Shown here: piece after piece, positions 12,497 to 27,400 of the stretch
How the letters are laid out: the number at the start of each line of letters is the position of its first letter
Numbering within the stretch: the stretch's first letter is position 1
NCBI GenBank assembly: GCA_964036665.1
Contig: OZ038529.1
Location: 4,820,501-4,884,500, forward strand
From: Gordius sp. MW1
Taxonomy: Eukaryota; Nematomorpha; Gordioida; Gordea; Gordiidae
Length of the DNA stretch: 64,000 nucleotides
Reading direction: 5' to 3'
Notes under the pieces: model-generated
Databases searched by the model: none
What the model was told of the DNA's origin: nothing
The model's input: the letters and a program-made list of their open reading frames with translations, nothing else
Program-made: the position numbers and the translations under genes

Positions 12497-15400
12497 ATGA
12501 ATATAATTCGAATGAAGGAGGTATGTTTTAAATTAAAAGCCATTATAATTTTAGTTAATTTTGTCTGTATTCTTAACAATCCCTGCATGGTATATGTTAC
12601 ATGGACAACCACTTTCCGTGAGTAATGGCGAAGGCGACATGGGAAACGAATTAAGATTACCTATGAACATTAGGCCGCTCAGATATGTAGTTGAAATCTA
12701 TCCAAAATGGAAACTGAATAAACCGATGGAAGGCGTTAAAAATTTTGATGGTGAATTTACTTAAAAAAATCCCAAAATTTACAAACTTTTATAGGTATTA
12801 CAAAAATTTCACTGGACATTGGAAGCAGCACGCATTCGGTTGTGTTGCACGGCAAGAAGCTAGAACTAAAATCCCTTAACGTTTATCTTAATGGGTCGTG
12901 GATTGGAAACGCTACTGAAGCCGTCTACAATAATATAACGGAAATGTATCAGTTTATGTTAAGTGTTGTTCTCCGTGAAAAATTTTCTTATACAATCGAA
13001 ATCAGCTATTCAGGAAAAATAAATTATGAAGAACAAACCGGGTTTTCACAAAACCTAATTGGACACGATGAAACTGCTGAGTATAATAAAAATAATGTTG
13101 TATACTGTTAATAATAATTTACTTCATAGATATTTATACTTCACCAATTTTGAGAAAAGCAATGCACGAATGATGTTTCCTTGCTTTGATGAACCTTCGA
13201 TAAAAGCTAAATTTGCACTAACAATAACGAGACCCTTCAACCTGAAGGCAATTTCTAATATGCCGTTAAAAGTAAATTTACTCGAACCTTTCATATTATT
13301 ATGTTTAATGAGCTCTATTTGTCTAGATAAATTTTACACGTATTACTTATGTATATGAAAAAAAGCTAGGGTTTAATTAAAATTTTAAATAATTTTTAAT
13401 TAATAACTGCAGAGGTTTTTATATTTTTGTAATTTGAATCAGTAGACAGACTCCACCAGTTACGCAGTCTAATGTTATTACTCACTATTCTTCATGGGGA
13501 CAATCCGCGCCATTTTTCATACATCAAGATTTGAATTTTTTTTATTGTTACTTCAAATTTTATAATGTAAATTAAATGCTCGGTAAATTAAATGCTCGAT
13601 AAATTAAATATTATCTCCTAATCAATAAGCTTAAGTTGTAACTTATGTATTTAGATGTAAGCGTCTTTGCATATATAATTATTGATATAACTACAGGAAT
13701 CTATATTGTATCGAGAAAGAGGCGGTGTGAGGCTTTATAAAGATTATTTTGAACCAACTAAGGAAATGAGCACCTATTTAGTGGCCGTTGTTTTAACAAC
13801 GATGCCTTCAGTATCAATGACCACAGACAGCAACATAACGGTAGGTTTATAAAACATTAGCTATTAATTTTAAATTCCAAATTCAAATCAATATATTATT
13901 ATTAAATTTTATTAGATTACAAATGTTATAGGCAATTAATTTGTTCAATATAAGCATTTAAGCTAATCAGATAATTTGGATACTCATTTTTGTTTAGCTA
14001 TAACACTAAAAAACTCATTTTTTAACAATCAACTTCAAAATTTAGACGTGGTAGGCTATATCCAATAAAGATTCTGTTTTCTGCTGCTCCCTTTAGTGTC
14101 TCAACTTATAATCTGCAACTTTCAACCAAAAATTTAGATATGAAGATGTATAATTTTTGATCCAATTTTAAAATTATAAAGCAGTCACAATAAAAATTAA
14201 TGCTAATTAGTATAAATTTGTCGGTTAATTTATCTTTGAGAACGAGCGACGCCTAATTCAAACAACTTTATAACTATCATGTGTTAATATATATAATTAA
14301 TAACATATAAAAAATAAAAATAATTAGAATTATATTTTAAAATATTGATGTGTATTTAGAATGCTAACTTGTATTTCAACAAATTATTGATTACAGATCA
14401 CTATGTCAGCGCCCAAAGAACATTCAGACCTCCTCAAAACTTGGCTAAATACAGTTGGCAAGATAGTGGATCATTTTAGTCATTATTTTAAAATTAAATA
14501 TTCCTTACCTAAGCTAGGTAATAATCATTTTCCTTTTACGAATCTTTAAGCTTGTTTGATAATTTAAGTAATATAAACAAAAAGCGACTTTTAAGTTTAA
14601 TAATGTCGTGCGAAAAATTTTTTTTAGTAGAAATCATAATCAAATAATTTGTTTGAAATTATTTTGTTAAATATAAATGTAATTTATATCAATAATTTTT
14701 AACTATATTAAACTTATAAAAACTTGTTTTTCTAGCCACCACTAAAAAACAAAATTTCGCACTTCTTTATAAATTTAATATGTAAATTAAAATTTAAGTT
14801 AATTTATTGATTAACACCATTTAACAATATGTAATTTTGGTGTTATTACCTTCTTTTAGATATTGTTATGATTAAAAGTTTTGGATCTTCAGTGGTAGGA
14901 AGTGAAAATTGGGGACTTATTATATGCCAGATGCCAGACCCAGCTCTTAAAAACTTCCATAATAATTTCATAAGGTTATTAGTGCATGAGATAATCCATC
15001 AGGTTAATTTATAAATCACATTTCTATGTTTAACTTTAACGTATAAATCTTAAAGAAATGGCCATCCTTTTATAATTTTAAATTGCTTTAACTTAAATAA
15101 GAGCAATATAATGATAATAAAAATTATAGGTAATTTAACGGTTTTTGTGTTTATGAATTTTTCTTTAGTATTTAGATGTCATAGTAGCGGAAGTATTGAG
15201 ATCATCTTCGTAGAGAGCGTTCTAAATAAATGATTCACATATGGTATTAAAGATAAATACACAAACTTAATAAAAATATGTTATATGTTACAAATTAGCT
15301 TTAACGGATTTTTTTTGTCTACTTCTCCAATAGTGTTGTGAAAACGGCTTGGTTTTGTTCGGTCGGCTTTGGTTTTAATCGACTTAACATAAACTAACCA

Positions 15401-18400
15401 ATGTTTTTTTGGTCTATTTTTCTTACTCGACCTCTAAGCTTAGTCGAAAAAATAGGGCAGAGTCGGCCGTTAGTCTGATTTGAACCAAAGGTCGGCCAAT
15501 CAAAGCCCAGCCGTTTTTACAACACTATTCTCCAATATATTTTATACTAATTTACATATGTCTTAAATCGGAAAACAATATTATATATTTTTATCCACAT
15601 GGTATATACAAAACTGATATTACAAATTACGCTATATATTACATATTTCATTGAATCACAATGTTCCATTTCTTTATTTTGCTTGTAAAACATCTAATGA
15701 GTTAGATACTTTTAGTTAATGGTATTAGTTTTAAATTTTTTAAAACATATCTTGAGTCAGGGTAAAATTTATCTGGTAGCATTTACATAATTACTATTAT
15801 ATTAAAAATTTTCCCTTTTCCTACTATGGCAGCTAACACCAAAAAATAAATGGTAATGGCTGATAAATCAATAATGTAATAACATTGTATATTTATATTT
15901 AAACATGTTAAAATGGTTATATATTAGTTTCACATAGTCCATTTTTAAATTTAAAGTTTAGCCTGTATAAATTAAAAGTTGCATGAAGAATAATTACCTT
16001 ATAAGTTATGGCAAAAGGGTAGAACCTTTTTTTTGCTTGCCAAGGACGACGTTTTTGACTTTTTAAAATATTAGCACTCTTTAAGATTGTAGCAAGTTGT
16101 ATTTCACTAAAAACTATTTAGATACTGGGGAATTAATTAGTATGTTAGGTTAATGCATTTTATATGAATATTTTGTATGGGTTAGTTAAATTAATTTATA
16201 TTGCCTTTAATGCCTACTTTAGTTGCAATTTTTCAACTCACTCAAACGCAATATTTATGTCATGTCAAAAGCATCTCTTATAAAAATTTCCACAATATCA
16301 TAGATGTATAAGCTTTAAATAAATTATTTAAACTATACTCAATTAGAAAGTGTAATAATTTAAATTATACTTAATTAGAAAGTGTAGACGTAGACATGGG
16401 CGTAGCCAGGTTTTGGATTAAAAAAAAATTTACTATATAAAAAATTTCAGAGCAAAAAAAACAAAGGTTTAGACTATCCAAATCCAAAAATTTTCCTCTA
16501 AAATTTTCCTGAGAGCAAAAAAAAAAAGTCTTGACTATCCAAATCCAAAATTTTCCTGAGAGCAAACGCAACTCCCCTAATTAGGCCTGCCCCCCTGGCA
16601 AATTAGGGCCTAATTAGGGGGGGGGGCAGGGGGTCCGGCTGCCCACCTCTGGCAAATTAGGGAGGGGGGGGGCAAAACATAATTTTTTATGGTTTTTGTA
16701 TTGAAAAATTCTTTCTTTTTTTAAATTAGGGGAGGGGCAGCCGCCCCCCCCCCCTGCCTACGCCCATGGCGTAGAGTTTGTATCGAATGCTTTACACATA
16801 AGAAACGAAACCTTACCTTCTTTTTTATATATTTTCCAAATTCAAGTTCAGTAATATTTTAATTTTGTCCAATAAATTGATCTTCAGTTTACAAATTAAA
16901 ATTATTAAATTTTACGTATATACACTTCTTAGTGGGTTGGAAATTTAGTTACTATGGCATGGTGGAATGATGCTTGGATCAAAGAAGGATTGACGACTCA
17001 TTTAACATCCACACAATCCAAAATTATCGATGATAGGTGGGACGTTGAGTATTGGTATTTGAAAGAAATATTTGCCTATCTAGAAGCAGAAGTAAACCCC
17101 AGAATAGGACCTTTATACTACGAGGATAATTTTGATGAGAATTACAGCTATTTAACATACTATAAATCAGCCAATCTCTTCAATATATTAGATGGCACTA
17201 TTATGACCAAGTTAGCTTTCAAAAGAGGTAAATTTTGCAAACTATTTTCTCGTAACGTCATAAAATCATAGGAATTATAAAGCTATTCCGAGAAAACGCT
17301 TTTAAAAGCGTGGACAAAAAAATGTTAATCTCATATTTGGAAGAAGCTTGGTCTGAGGATAACTATACATCTCCTTCAAATTATAAAACTTCCAATGGAA
17401 CCTCAATAACAGCTTATTTAGATCCATGGTTAAGAAAGGTTTAACTCGTTTTACCATTTAGAATCTTTATTTTTTAAAATATAAACACATCCATGCTATA
17501 TATTAAATTTTGATTAAATCAACGTTTTCAAAATTGAACTTTAATTTGGCCATTACACAACAAATTAGAAACCTGCAATCGGGCTTGTTTAAATTTACAT
17601 GTATGGGCCCGGCCAGGGCTCGTCAAACAATTAGAGTATAGCCCCGGGGTCGGCCCGCTTATTTTATACAAAGCCCGAGCCCGGCCCAGGCCCCTTTAAA
17701 AAATTATTTTAATGTTTTAGTTTTTTAATTGTAATTTTTTTATTGGTCAGACGAGTTCTTCTTTATTTTAAGTAGCGACCCACAGAATAGCACTTGTAGT
17801 TGTGATACTAAAAAACATACATGCCAATTATGATACGTTTAAAATTTTATTTAAGGCTAAAATGCTTTTAATAAAGTTACTTAGTATTTGCTTTTTTATT
17901 AATTTGAAGAAAATATAACTTTTGAACTTTGTTTTAATTTTTTTATGAGTATTTGAAATATCTAACTATTGAAACAATTTACTCGAATGTTGCTAAACGG
18001 TATAAATGGGTAGGCAATGACGGAACAATTATAAAGATTCTTAGAACTTTATAAAACATAAATATAAATCTAATTAATTTTGTAACGGGCTTTTAGCGAG
18101 TCTTACTTATATCTAGACCCCGCACGAGACCGCTAAGTTATATTACGATCCAGCCCGGCCCGTTGTTGTATATTTAAGCGGAAGCCCGTCCAAGCCCGGC
18201 CCGTGCAGCTCTTTAATAGAAATATACATTAAAAGAAGTAAACAATTACCCATCTTAAAAAGTTAAATTCAATATTCAGATGATTATGATACTTTAAAAA
18301 GTTCTCTATTTTCTGTTTGATGTTACAGAAAGGCTTTCCTATGGTAGTGATCATGGATCCTTCCAGAATAAATCAATCTTGTGTGAAAATTGAATTTAAA

Positions 18401-21400
18401 CAAACAGAATTTAACAATATACCCAATCTTTTTGAAAAAGGAGAAGAAGGTGTTGCTAAAGGTGAAAAAATTTTGTGGCACGTACCCCTTAATGTATCAA
18501 TTTATATGGGATCCAAGTTAAATCATACAAAAACATTATGGTTAATAGGAGCTTCAGGTAATATAAGTAAAATAAAATTGATAGCAAAAATTTAGCTTTT
18601 TAGTTTTCCAAGTTTTTTTATGAGTCTCAAATTGGCATAACATTACTTTTATAAACCTATGAACGATCAATCAAAATAAGCACTTTTACACGTGTCTTTT
18701 TAAATTTGTTTAAACTGTAAACTTTCATTCCAAACAATGGTTTCTAAACTTTTTTTACACAAAATCCTTTGATAATGTATTTAAATTATGTTGAGATAAA
18801 GTCTTTTTTCCACAAATAATCTTTTTTTAAAATATTAAATATTGGAGATGAATTTTTCATATATTTAGCAAAATTAATTTTCAAATTTAAAATTGATTGT
18901 TATGCAGATTGTTGGTCTTTATTCTAATTTCTTTAAACTAAGCTTCTAATTTTTAATTCGGATCGGGCTTAAGACCGTCTCGTGCCGATGAAAAGCAATT
19001 TTCCCGAGCTTTAAGGCTGATTCACTTTTGTCAAGGCATGATTGTTGAATTCAAACTAAATTAAAGTTAACTCAATCCTCTGGAAAAAGTTTCTTACACA
19101 CAAATTTTTTTTTGATCTATGATTATATTTATTGATATTTATAAAATTAATGGTTTTTGTGACAAAAAAAACTAATGCTATTTGCAGTGGCGTTGCTAGG
19201 GGGGGGCCAGGGGGCCCCGGCCCACCCAAGAGGAAAAACCGGGCCCCATGGGCCCCCCTTCAAGGGAAAAATCTTGGGCCCCGTACGCCATTTTTTTTAT
19301 TTTATCTGAGTTAAGAAAAATTATGAAGATTATAATTTTGTTTTTGAATATAACTTTTAATTATAATATAAAGCCCAAATATTTGTTTAATAAATGCAAT
19401 TTCAACGGTTAATAGCCTAATATTAACTTTAAATGATATTAGAAATGGGGATCACTGTCAAATTCTTTATAATAAGGCGAAAGATTTAGCTTTAATTTTT
19501 GATTTAGTACCTTCTAAACGTATTAAAAACCAAAAAAGTATGACACTTTTTACTCTTTTGAATCTACCAATTCATTAATTGATTTCAAAATTGATTTATA
19601 GATTTATATTATCCTATCATCGATAGAATAATAGCAGAATTAAACATAAGATTTTCGGAAAATAATCGTAATTTATATAGGTCCTTAGAATGTTTCATCG
19701 GCTTAGCCAGCATTTAAATTAGAGGGGGGCAATAATGATTTAGGGAGGGGCAAAATGATCATTTTTGAAAATTTTATACCTAACTTAAATAAATTTCAAC
19801 AAATTTTTGGATTTAGAGGGGGGCGGCCGCCCCTCCCTGCCCCCCCCCCCTTGGCTACGCCCATGGAAGGTTTAAACCATTCATCCCCTTTTTTGCGATA
19901 AATCTCTTTTATCAGAAGTAATTAACAAGAATTAAAACTGCAAGATGCCGAAATAATAGTGGCGAGAAATTATGTAATATATTATAATTTTTTACTTCGA
20001 ATAAAATAAAATGCAATGATATTTTTCACTGATTAAAATTTTGCCCTCAATAATGTTTCCAAATTTTATTATTTTGATTGAAACAATTTTAACTATCCCA
20101 ATAACTTCATGTTCATGCGAAGGATCGTTTTCATTGCTAAAATGGATTAAAACTATCTTCGTTCCACAATTGGACAAGATAGGTTATCTTCCTTAGCTTT
20201 GTTAAGCTTAGAACATGACTTTATAATTGTTATTCCCCCGGATGATATTATAAATTAGTTTGCAACATCGAGTACTAAAAGACGATTTTTAATATTTAAT
20301 GAAAAATTATCTAGGGTTTTAAACTTGTTTTAAACTTTTTAACACTTTTAAAATATATACTAAAATATTATTAAATTTACGAAAATTCCATCCTGGATTC
20401 AATAATTGTCGATCTCACATGCTTATTGTTTAACATATCTTGCATATTTTATGTATCACATGCACATATAAAGCCAATGATTTTCCAAAAAATAGTTTTT
20501 ACATCATTATTTCCCCTTTATTAGTGATAACCCATCTAAATTTTGATAAATTAATATTAATAACAAATTCCTGAATTTTATAGACAATTGTTAACGCATC
20601 CAAACTTTCAAGGGATAAAAATCCCCAAAAAATTCCTTTTGGTGTGCCATTGAATTCAACAAAATGTACACAAACGATAAGTTGTTCTGTGCATCTCACA
20701 TCTCTAATTTCATCTAAAATTATTAAATAAAATTTTGATTCATTTAATTTTGACAGAATATTTTTAAGGTTCATTTAGCCGTTAAATTTATTAATTCATT
20801 TTAATTTTTAGGTGGTGTAAGGGGGGGGGGGGGGGTTGTGCAAATATATCTATAATATCATCAGGGCCAGTAACTTCTAAATACTCATTCCCGAACGAAT
20901 TTTAATTTCATAATTAATTTTTTCCATATTTTATGTTATAATTACGCCTTTTGAGGATCTAGCCTTAAAAAAGGCTTTTAAATGTTCTCATTGTTTTCCT
21001 GATATAAATATGCCTGAAAATGCTGCCAATAATGCGTATTTAAAATTAAAATTTGATATATATATGGCCAAGATTTTTTGGGGTTGTGGCAATAAAACAT
21101 TTTTATAAAAAACTTTGTTGCATAGTTTTTTTACTATTTGTATTATTTTTTAAAATGTCAACGATTTCTTGTCAATATCCTCGTTCCACTTTGTGCCCTT
21201 TCAATTCATTTATACAAAAACTTCTTAACGAAGTGAAATTTTTTATTGTTTCAACTACATTACTTTTTTTATTTATGAATAAATTTTATTTATTATATGC
21301 CCTAGAAACATGCGGGTCTAAGACATACCAGTGTAATGTTATTAGAAAAAATACACATAGTAGCGGAATTTTAAGTTTGTCCAACGTTTATGAGGGAAAA

Positions 21401-24400
21401 TTTTTTCATTCACGTTTGACCCATGGTCGTATCCAGGTTTTGGATTAGGGGGGAGGGCCATAATTTTTTTTAATTTTAAGGGTTTTTGTAGTTAATATTT
21501 TTGTCCCCCCCCATGGCTTGACCAGCTCAGCCCCCCCAAGGCAAAAAGGCTAGCTACGCCACTGGCTATTTGCCTAAGTCAATTTAATACACAAGTTTGT
21601 AATTATAACATATTAAAACATCTCTAGTACGGCCATAAGAACCAGTGCAATGTAACGAGATTTTAGGCTTGCGTTCCATTTCCCTCTACCTACGTTATCA
21701 ATCTAAACCCACCGATTTTATACATTGCCATTCTGGTTTTCGGCTGTGCACTTAAATGGTCCATTTTAATTCATCATATTAAGTTGTAGAATCTGCTAGG
21801 TTTTGTTTGATCGACAGATTTTGGTCGAATAAGCATAAATCTTTGGTCTATTTTTCTTAATCGACCTCAAAGATTAGTCGAAATTTTGACAACAGACTAG
21901 AGCCGACCCCTAATCTTAGTTAAGCCAAAGGTCGACCATAAACAAAACCCAGGCGTTTTTACAACACTACATGATATAAATTTAGCAATGTACGAATTTC
22001 CTGCTAATGAGAATGACAAGATTTCTCTCACAGTCAACACCAATGGAGCCTTTATTATAAAATACGGAAATTCTCTGTGGAATAATTTAAGACACAACTT
22101 GTTTAGGCAAAATCAACTTTTTAACTCAATCGAATTGACCCAATTAGCTCAAAGTGTTCAATACTTATATGGGTAAAATTACGATCACTCAATTTATTAC
22201 AAATATTATTATTTAAATACAAACTCATATATTTACCTTACAACATTGATTTTAACTCCTAGGAAAAAACATTTTTTATGGTACAAAGTGGTGGATTTTG
22301 CAAGAATTATAATAGAAAAAAGTAACTATGATTAATGGAAATAATTAAATTATATGAAAATAGGCAGGCTTCCTTTGGATTACGATCTTTTTCCCTATAC
22401 AAATTTACTTCAATCTACTTTAAACATATATTCCATGTTTCAAAGATCTGAATTTCGATCAGATACTATTTTATGGAAAAATAAAATATCTTCTATGGCA
22501 CGTAGTTTAATTAATACATACGAAAACATGACTGCCACGTAATTTATAAAATAGTTTTTATATTTTAATACAAATTAGTAAAGGCGGAGGTTGGGGCATC
22601 TGTACCACCCTATGTAGATTCAAAAATATTCAAACCTAACCAATTTTATGGTTTAAATTTTAATTAATTCATCATTTTGTTCTCTACTCAATTAGCACAA
22701 GTAAAAAACTTAGAATCTGTTGGTTAAATTCTGCTCTGGGCCCAACTCGTGATTTCTATACCCGGACAAAAAATGCAGTCAATTCGGCTTAATGGGTCCT
22801 AGTTGGCCGTCCGACCCAAGGCTCCGGTCCCACCCGTGGCAAACCATTCTCACCAATTCATTTAAAATTATCTTTTCTTGGATGCACAACTCTCTCTTCA
22901 AAAAAATAGATAGGGCGTAGGCGTTTTATATTTTTAAAAACCACAGGCAGCTCCTTCTCCCTGTCTCAAATCCTTTTAGTTCAACATTGTAAACTTTAGA
23001 ACTACATAGGGCCGAGCTCAGGCCTTAATTTGTAATAAACACTGAGAATGGGCTGGGCTAGAGCCGTTTGTTTACGCATCTACAGTATTTTATTCTCTTT
23101 ATAGAACTTCTAGGAGCAAAATTAATTGACCCTCATACCTGTAATTAAGACCAATGATCTTTAGAGGGGATTTGAATTTTGGGGACAGGGCAAAAGGTTA
23201 TAATAGTTTTTAGTGATGGACAAAGCAATGTGACCTTCAAGGCTCTATCACCAATCTTGTTGAAATTTTTACAATTTTTAAATTTTAAGGAAGAGGCAAC
23301 TGTACTTATCTGCTTATAGTTTGACCACACTCCGGAATTATATTTATCCTCGTTTTTAGAGTAAAATCATTAGACGATAAATATTCCCCACGCTATTCAA
23401 ATAATGCTGCCGCTGCAGCTTTAAATGAGTTTTTTTAGCTAAGTAATGACCTTAGTATATTACACATTTCTCGACACCCTCTCAAATAAGTGCCTATTTA
23501 AAAGAAACAACAATTGAGATACTGTTGTAGTCTTACTACACGACTCCACTCTCATCCATCTACGCAGCAAGACCAGCTGCGCTCCCCTCATCTTATTTCG
23601 CTTATTTATTAGTGTCTGTATACGCATCTTTATGTATACGCGTAGTCCCTCTCCCCCAGGCAATCCGCGCTTGTTACACATCTTTCTCGTTGTTCTTATA
23701 ATGATTTCGAGTATTAATTGCTATGCAATTTATGGGCTCGTTTTTTGTGCGTCGTCCGTCCGTCGTCCGTCCGTCGTCCGTCCGTCGTCCACCAAGTTAT
23801 TGGCGCCAGCCTTTTTTAAATTAAATTAATGGTTAATACCATTGATAATTCGACTTTTTGACCGTCCGCAGGCTACTGACCATTGAAAAAAATTACCATT
23901 GGCCAAATAAATCGAAATTTTTTGTTCGTTTTTGAATAGGTTACCATTGATAATTACCCTGTGCCCTCCACTACAAGGGCCTATGCCTCTACTGATATGG
24001 GTCCCTGTTAATTAAATTAATATTTTGTTCTTGTTAATACCATTGATAATATGACATTTTAGCCGTCCGCTGGCTACTGACCGATGGAAAAAATGACCAT
24101 TGGCCAAAATGTGAATCGGAATTATTTTTTTCGTTTTTTTTTTGACTATTATGATTGTTCCTGTTACTACCATTGCTATTATGACTTTTTGGCCGTCCGC
24201 TGGCTGCTGACCAATGGAATAAAATGACCATTGGCCAAAATGTGATTCGAAAATTTTTTTTTCGTTTCTTTTTGACTATTATGATTGTTCCTGTTACTAC
24301 CATTGCTATTATGCCTTTTTGGCCGTCCGCTGGCTGCTGACACATGGAATAAAATGACCATTGGCCAAAATGTGATTCGAAACTTTTTTTTTCGTTTTTT

Positions 24401-27400
24401 TTGACTATTATGATTGTTCCTGTTACTACCATTGCTATTATGACTTTTTGGCCGTCCGCTGGCTGCTGACCAATGGAAAAAAATGACCATTGGCCAAAAT
24501 GTGATTCGAAAATTTTTTTTTAGTTTTTTTTTGACTATTATGAATTTATATCCACTTTTACCGTGTCCTGGCTGATGACCAATGGAAAAAAATGACCATT
24601 GGCCAAAATGTTATTCGAAAATTTTGTTTTCGTTTTTTTGGCTATCATTGACTTATAGAGTATCTGTTGGTACTGACCAATGGAAAAAAATGACCATTGG
24701 CCAAATTTTTGATTTTTTTAAAAATTGTTCAAATTCAACAAAAACTTTCTCCCAACAATTCTGCAAAATCTTAACATTGTCATGTTTTATAATATAATGT
24801 TTGTTACACGCCTAATTTTAAATATTTTTGAATTTTGGCACATATACCCGTTTTTAAACTTATTTTTTATTCGCTTTTGATGATTTGAAACGAGGAGTTT
24901 TAAATTAGTTTAAATAATTATGTTTGTAACAAAGTTTAATTTTAATTTTATGTATCCTTAATGCAGGACTTGCGTAGGTCAATACCTGGGAGGGGCAAAG
25001 TGATTTTTTTAAATTTTAACCGGTCCCTCCAATGGAAGCCTCTAAATTCTTTCCAAGCTCGTAAGTATGCTCGCATTATGCCAATTTGATAGTTTACATA
25101 TAAACCTTGAGGATTATATTTTTTATTTAATAATAATTTAATATTTCTTAATGTTAGGCACCTTTTCAAATTAAAAAAAAATATTTGTTATCCCAAAATT
25201 AATTTTGATAGGTTATTTATTAACCCTAATTAATGCCCCCCCCCCCCAAAAACATACTCTCGAGTACCCGCTTCGCCCAATAACTTAATCTTACTTTAAT
25301 TACTCAACCTTGGAATTTAATGGCTTTTCCGAGGGAAACGAAAAATCGTATAGAGAGCATGACTTTGTAAATTTTCAAATACTCATTTCTTTATTTCCAA
25401 TAAACCATCTACAAACTTAATCATTAACAATTAATTAAATTCACAACAGGTAATTAATTGCTATTTATTAATTGAATCTAATTTAATTTCAATAAAATAA
25501 TTTGTAATTTAAACTTATTTAAGAATTCGAATCTTCTATAAAGATAATCCTTTTACGCTGTTTAGATTAAATTCATTTAGCACTTCTAGCTTAAGCTTAG
25601 TTTTTACTGTAAATTCACAAAATTCAATATTCTTCACAAGTTCGGTCGCAGTAAACTTAAGTAAAAATAACATTTACTTTAATCGAATATTATGTTTTTT
25701 ATTAGGTAAATATCTTAAATAGATATTCGGAAGTTAACATTTCTATTAGTTGTCATATAAAAGCTGAGAATTCTATTGTAATTTAAACTTATTTAAGATT
25801 TCGAATCTTCTAGAAAGATAATCCTTTTACGCTTTTTAGATTAAATTCGTTTTTCTAGCTTAAGCTTAGTTTTTACTGTAAATTCACAAAATTCAATATT
25901 CTTCACAAGTTCGGTCGCAGTAAACTTAAGTAAAAATAACATTTACTTTAATTGAATAATATGTTTTTTATTGGGTAAATATCTTAAATAGACATTCGGA
26001 AGTTAACATTTCTATTAGTTGTCATATAAAAGCTGAGGATTCTATTGTAATTTAAACTTATTTAAGATTTCGAATCTTCTAGAAAGATAATCCTTTTACG
26101 CTGTTTAGATTAAATTCGTTTAGCACTTCTAGCTTAAGCTTAGTTTTAACTGTAAATTCACAAAATTCAATATTCTCCACAAGTTCGGTCGCAGTAAACT
26201 TAAGTAAAAATAACATTTACTTTCATTGAATAATATGTTTTTTATTGGGTAAATATCTTAAATAGATATTCGGAAGTTAACATTTCTAATAGTTGTCATA
26301 TAAAAGCTGAGGATTCTATTGTAATTTAAACTTATTTAAGATTTCGAATCTTCTAGAAAGATAATCCTTTTACGCTGTTTAAATTAAATTCGTTTAGCAC
26401 TTCTAGCTTAAGCTTAGTTTTTACTGTAAATTCACAAAATTCAATATTCTTCACAAGTTCGGTCGCAGTAAACAAAATTATTTAGTTTTATATATTTTAA
26501 GTAAACGAATTCTAGAAAATCCGATAAACAATTTAAATAAACGCCACCCTTATTTCGCGCATCTTGTAATTTATAGGCAACAGTTGGCACACTATTGTTA
26601 TATCATTTCAAAACCTAATTTTTAAATTCTGATAATTGCCCATTGCACAAAAAATAAGTTGTAAAGTTAGGTTTATATTTAATCCAATATTATATATTTA
26701 ATCTTTAGAAATTAATTTTCAGCAATTATTCTAATAAATGAGGCCTACACCCTCGCAAAAAATTATCCCATAACCCAATCTATAGATAAAACTATTTCAT
26801 TTCCTGATATGGTTTGTTATTTATCTAGTTAGACAATACTTACCCCCCCCCCCCCACACACATGGGTATTTGTTATTCACACATGATGAAACGGGGGGGG
26901 GGAGGTGGTAAAGGGGGTCACATGGTGTGTTTGTGCTAAGGCGTGCGTTTTAATGGCGAAGGAAGAAAGAAAGGAAACATGTGGGGGAGTAAAGGTCCCC
27001 ACATTATCGATTAATTTATTATAAAGGAGAGAGAGGGAGTGGAGGGTTAGGCTTCACGCCATAAGTCACTGTCGTGAACGTTAATGCTATCACCCGAGCT
27101 GACATAACATTTCTGGAAAGTGCCTCCCCCCTCAATTACGCCACTGGGTTATTTATAGCTACTGTCTAAGAAGCATATACCATAAATATATTTTTTTTAT
27201 TAAAATGCTTTTATTGATACATGAAATATACAAAAAACGAGAATAAAATAATATCAGAATATATATATATTTGATCGACTCGCAAATTATTTTTAAAACC
27301 CTTTGGCCCTTCATCAACATTAACTTTTCAGTAAATAATTCTTTGCTCTCCACTCCAATCATAATTTTTATCGTTCAATATCTTACCTTGAATTTTACTA

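Larger units (their letters stand above)
19185..21564 (-). mobile_element. hAT transposon with exact 8-bp target duplication, in aminopeptidase intron 10
   Basis: The left end is CAGTGGCGTTGCTAGG and the right end, inverted, CTAGCTACGCCACTG. Both flanks are GCTATTTG, an exact 8-bp duplication as hAT elements make. Transposase remnants lie on the minus strand (20499-20774), opposite to the host gene. A smaller MITE of a related family (19696-19865) is nested inside, and another partial copy begins near 21425. Frames are broken, so this copy is non-autonomous. Confidence 0.8.

Noticed and set aside
21053-21448. 131-codon plus frame with a hydrophobic middle
   Set aside because: It lies inside the hAT copy, antisense to transposase remnants, and the hydrophobicity follows from the T-rich strand.
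25500-26474. A CRISPR array
   Set aside because: The unit is a continuous 274-bp tandem repeat without unique spacers, in a eukaryotic intron.
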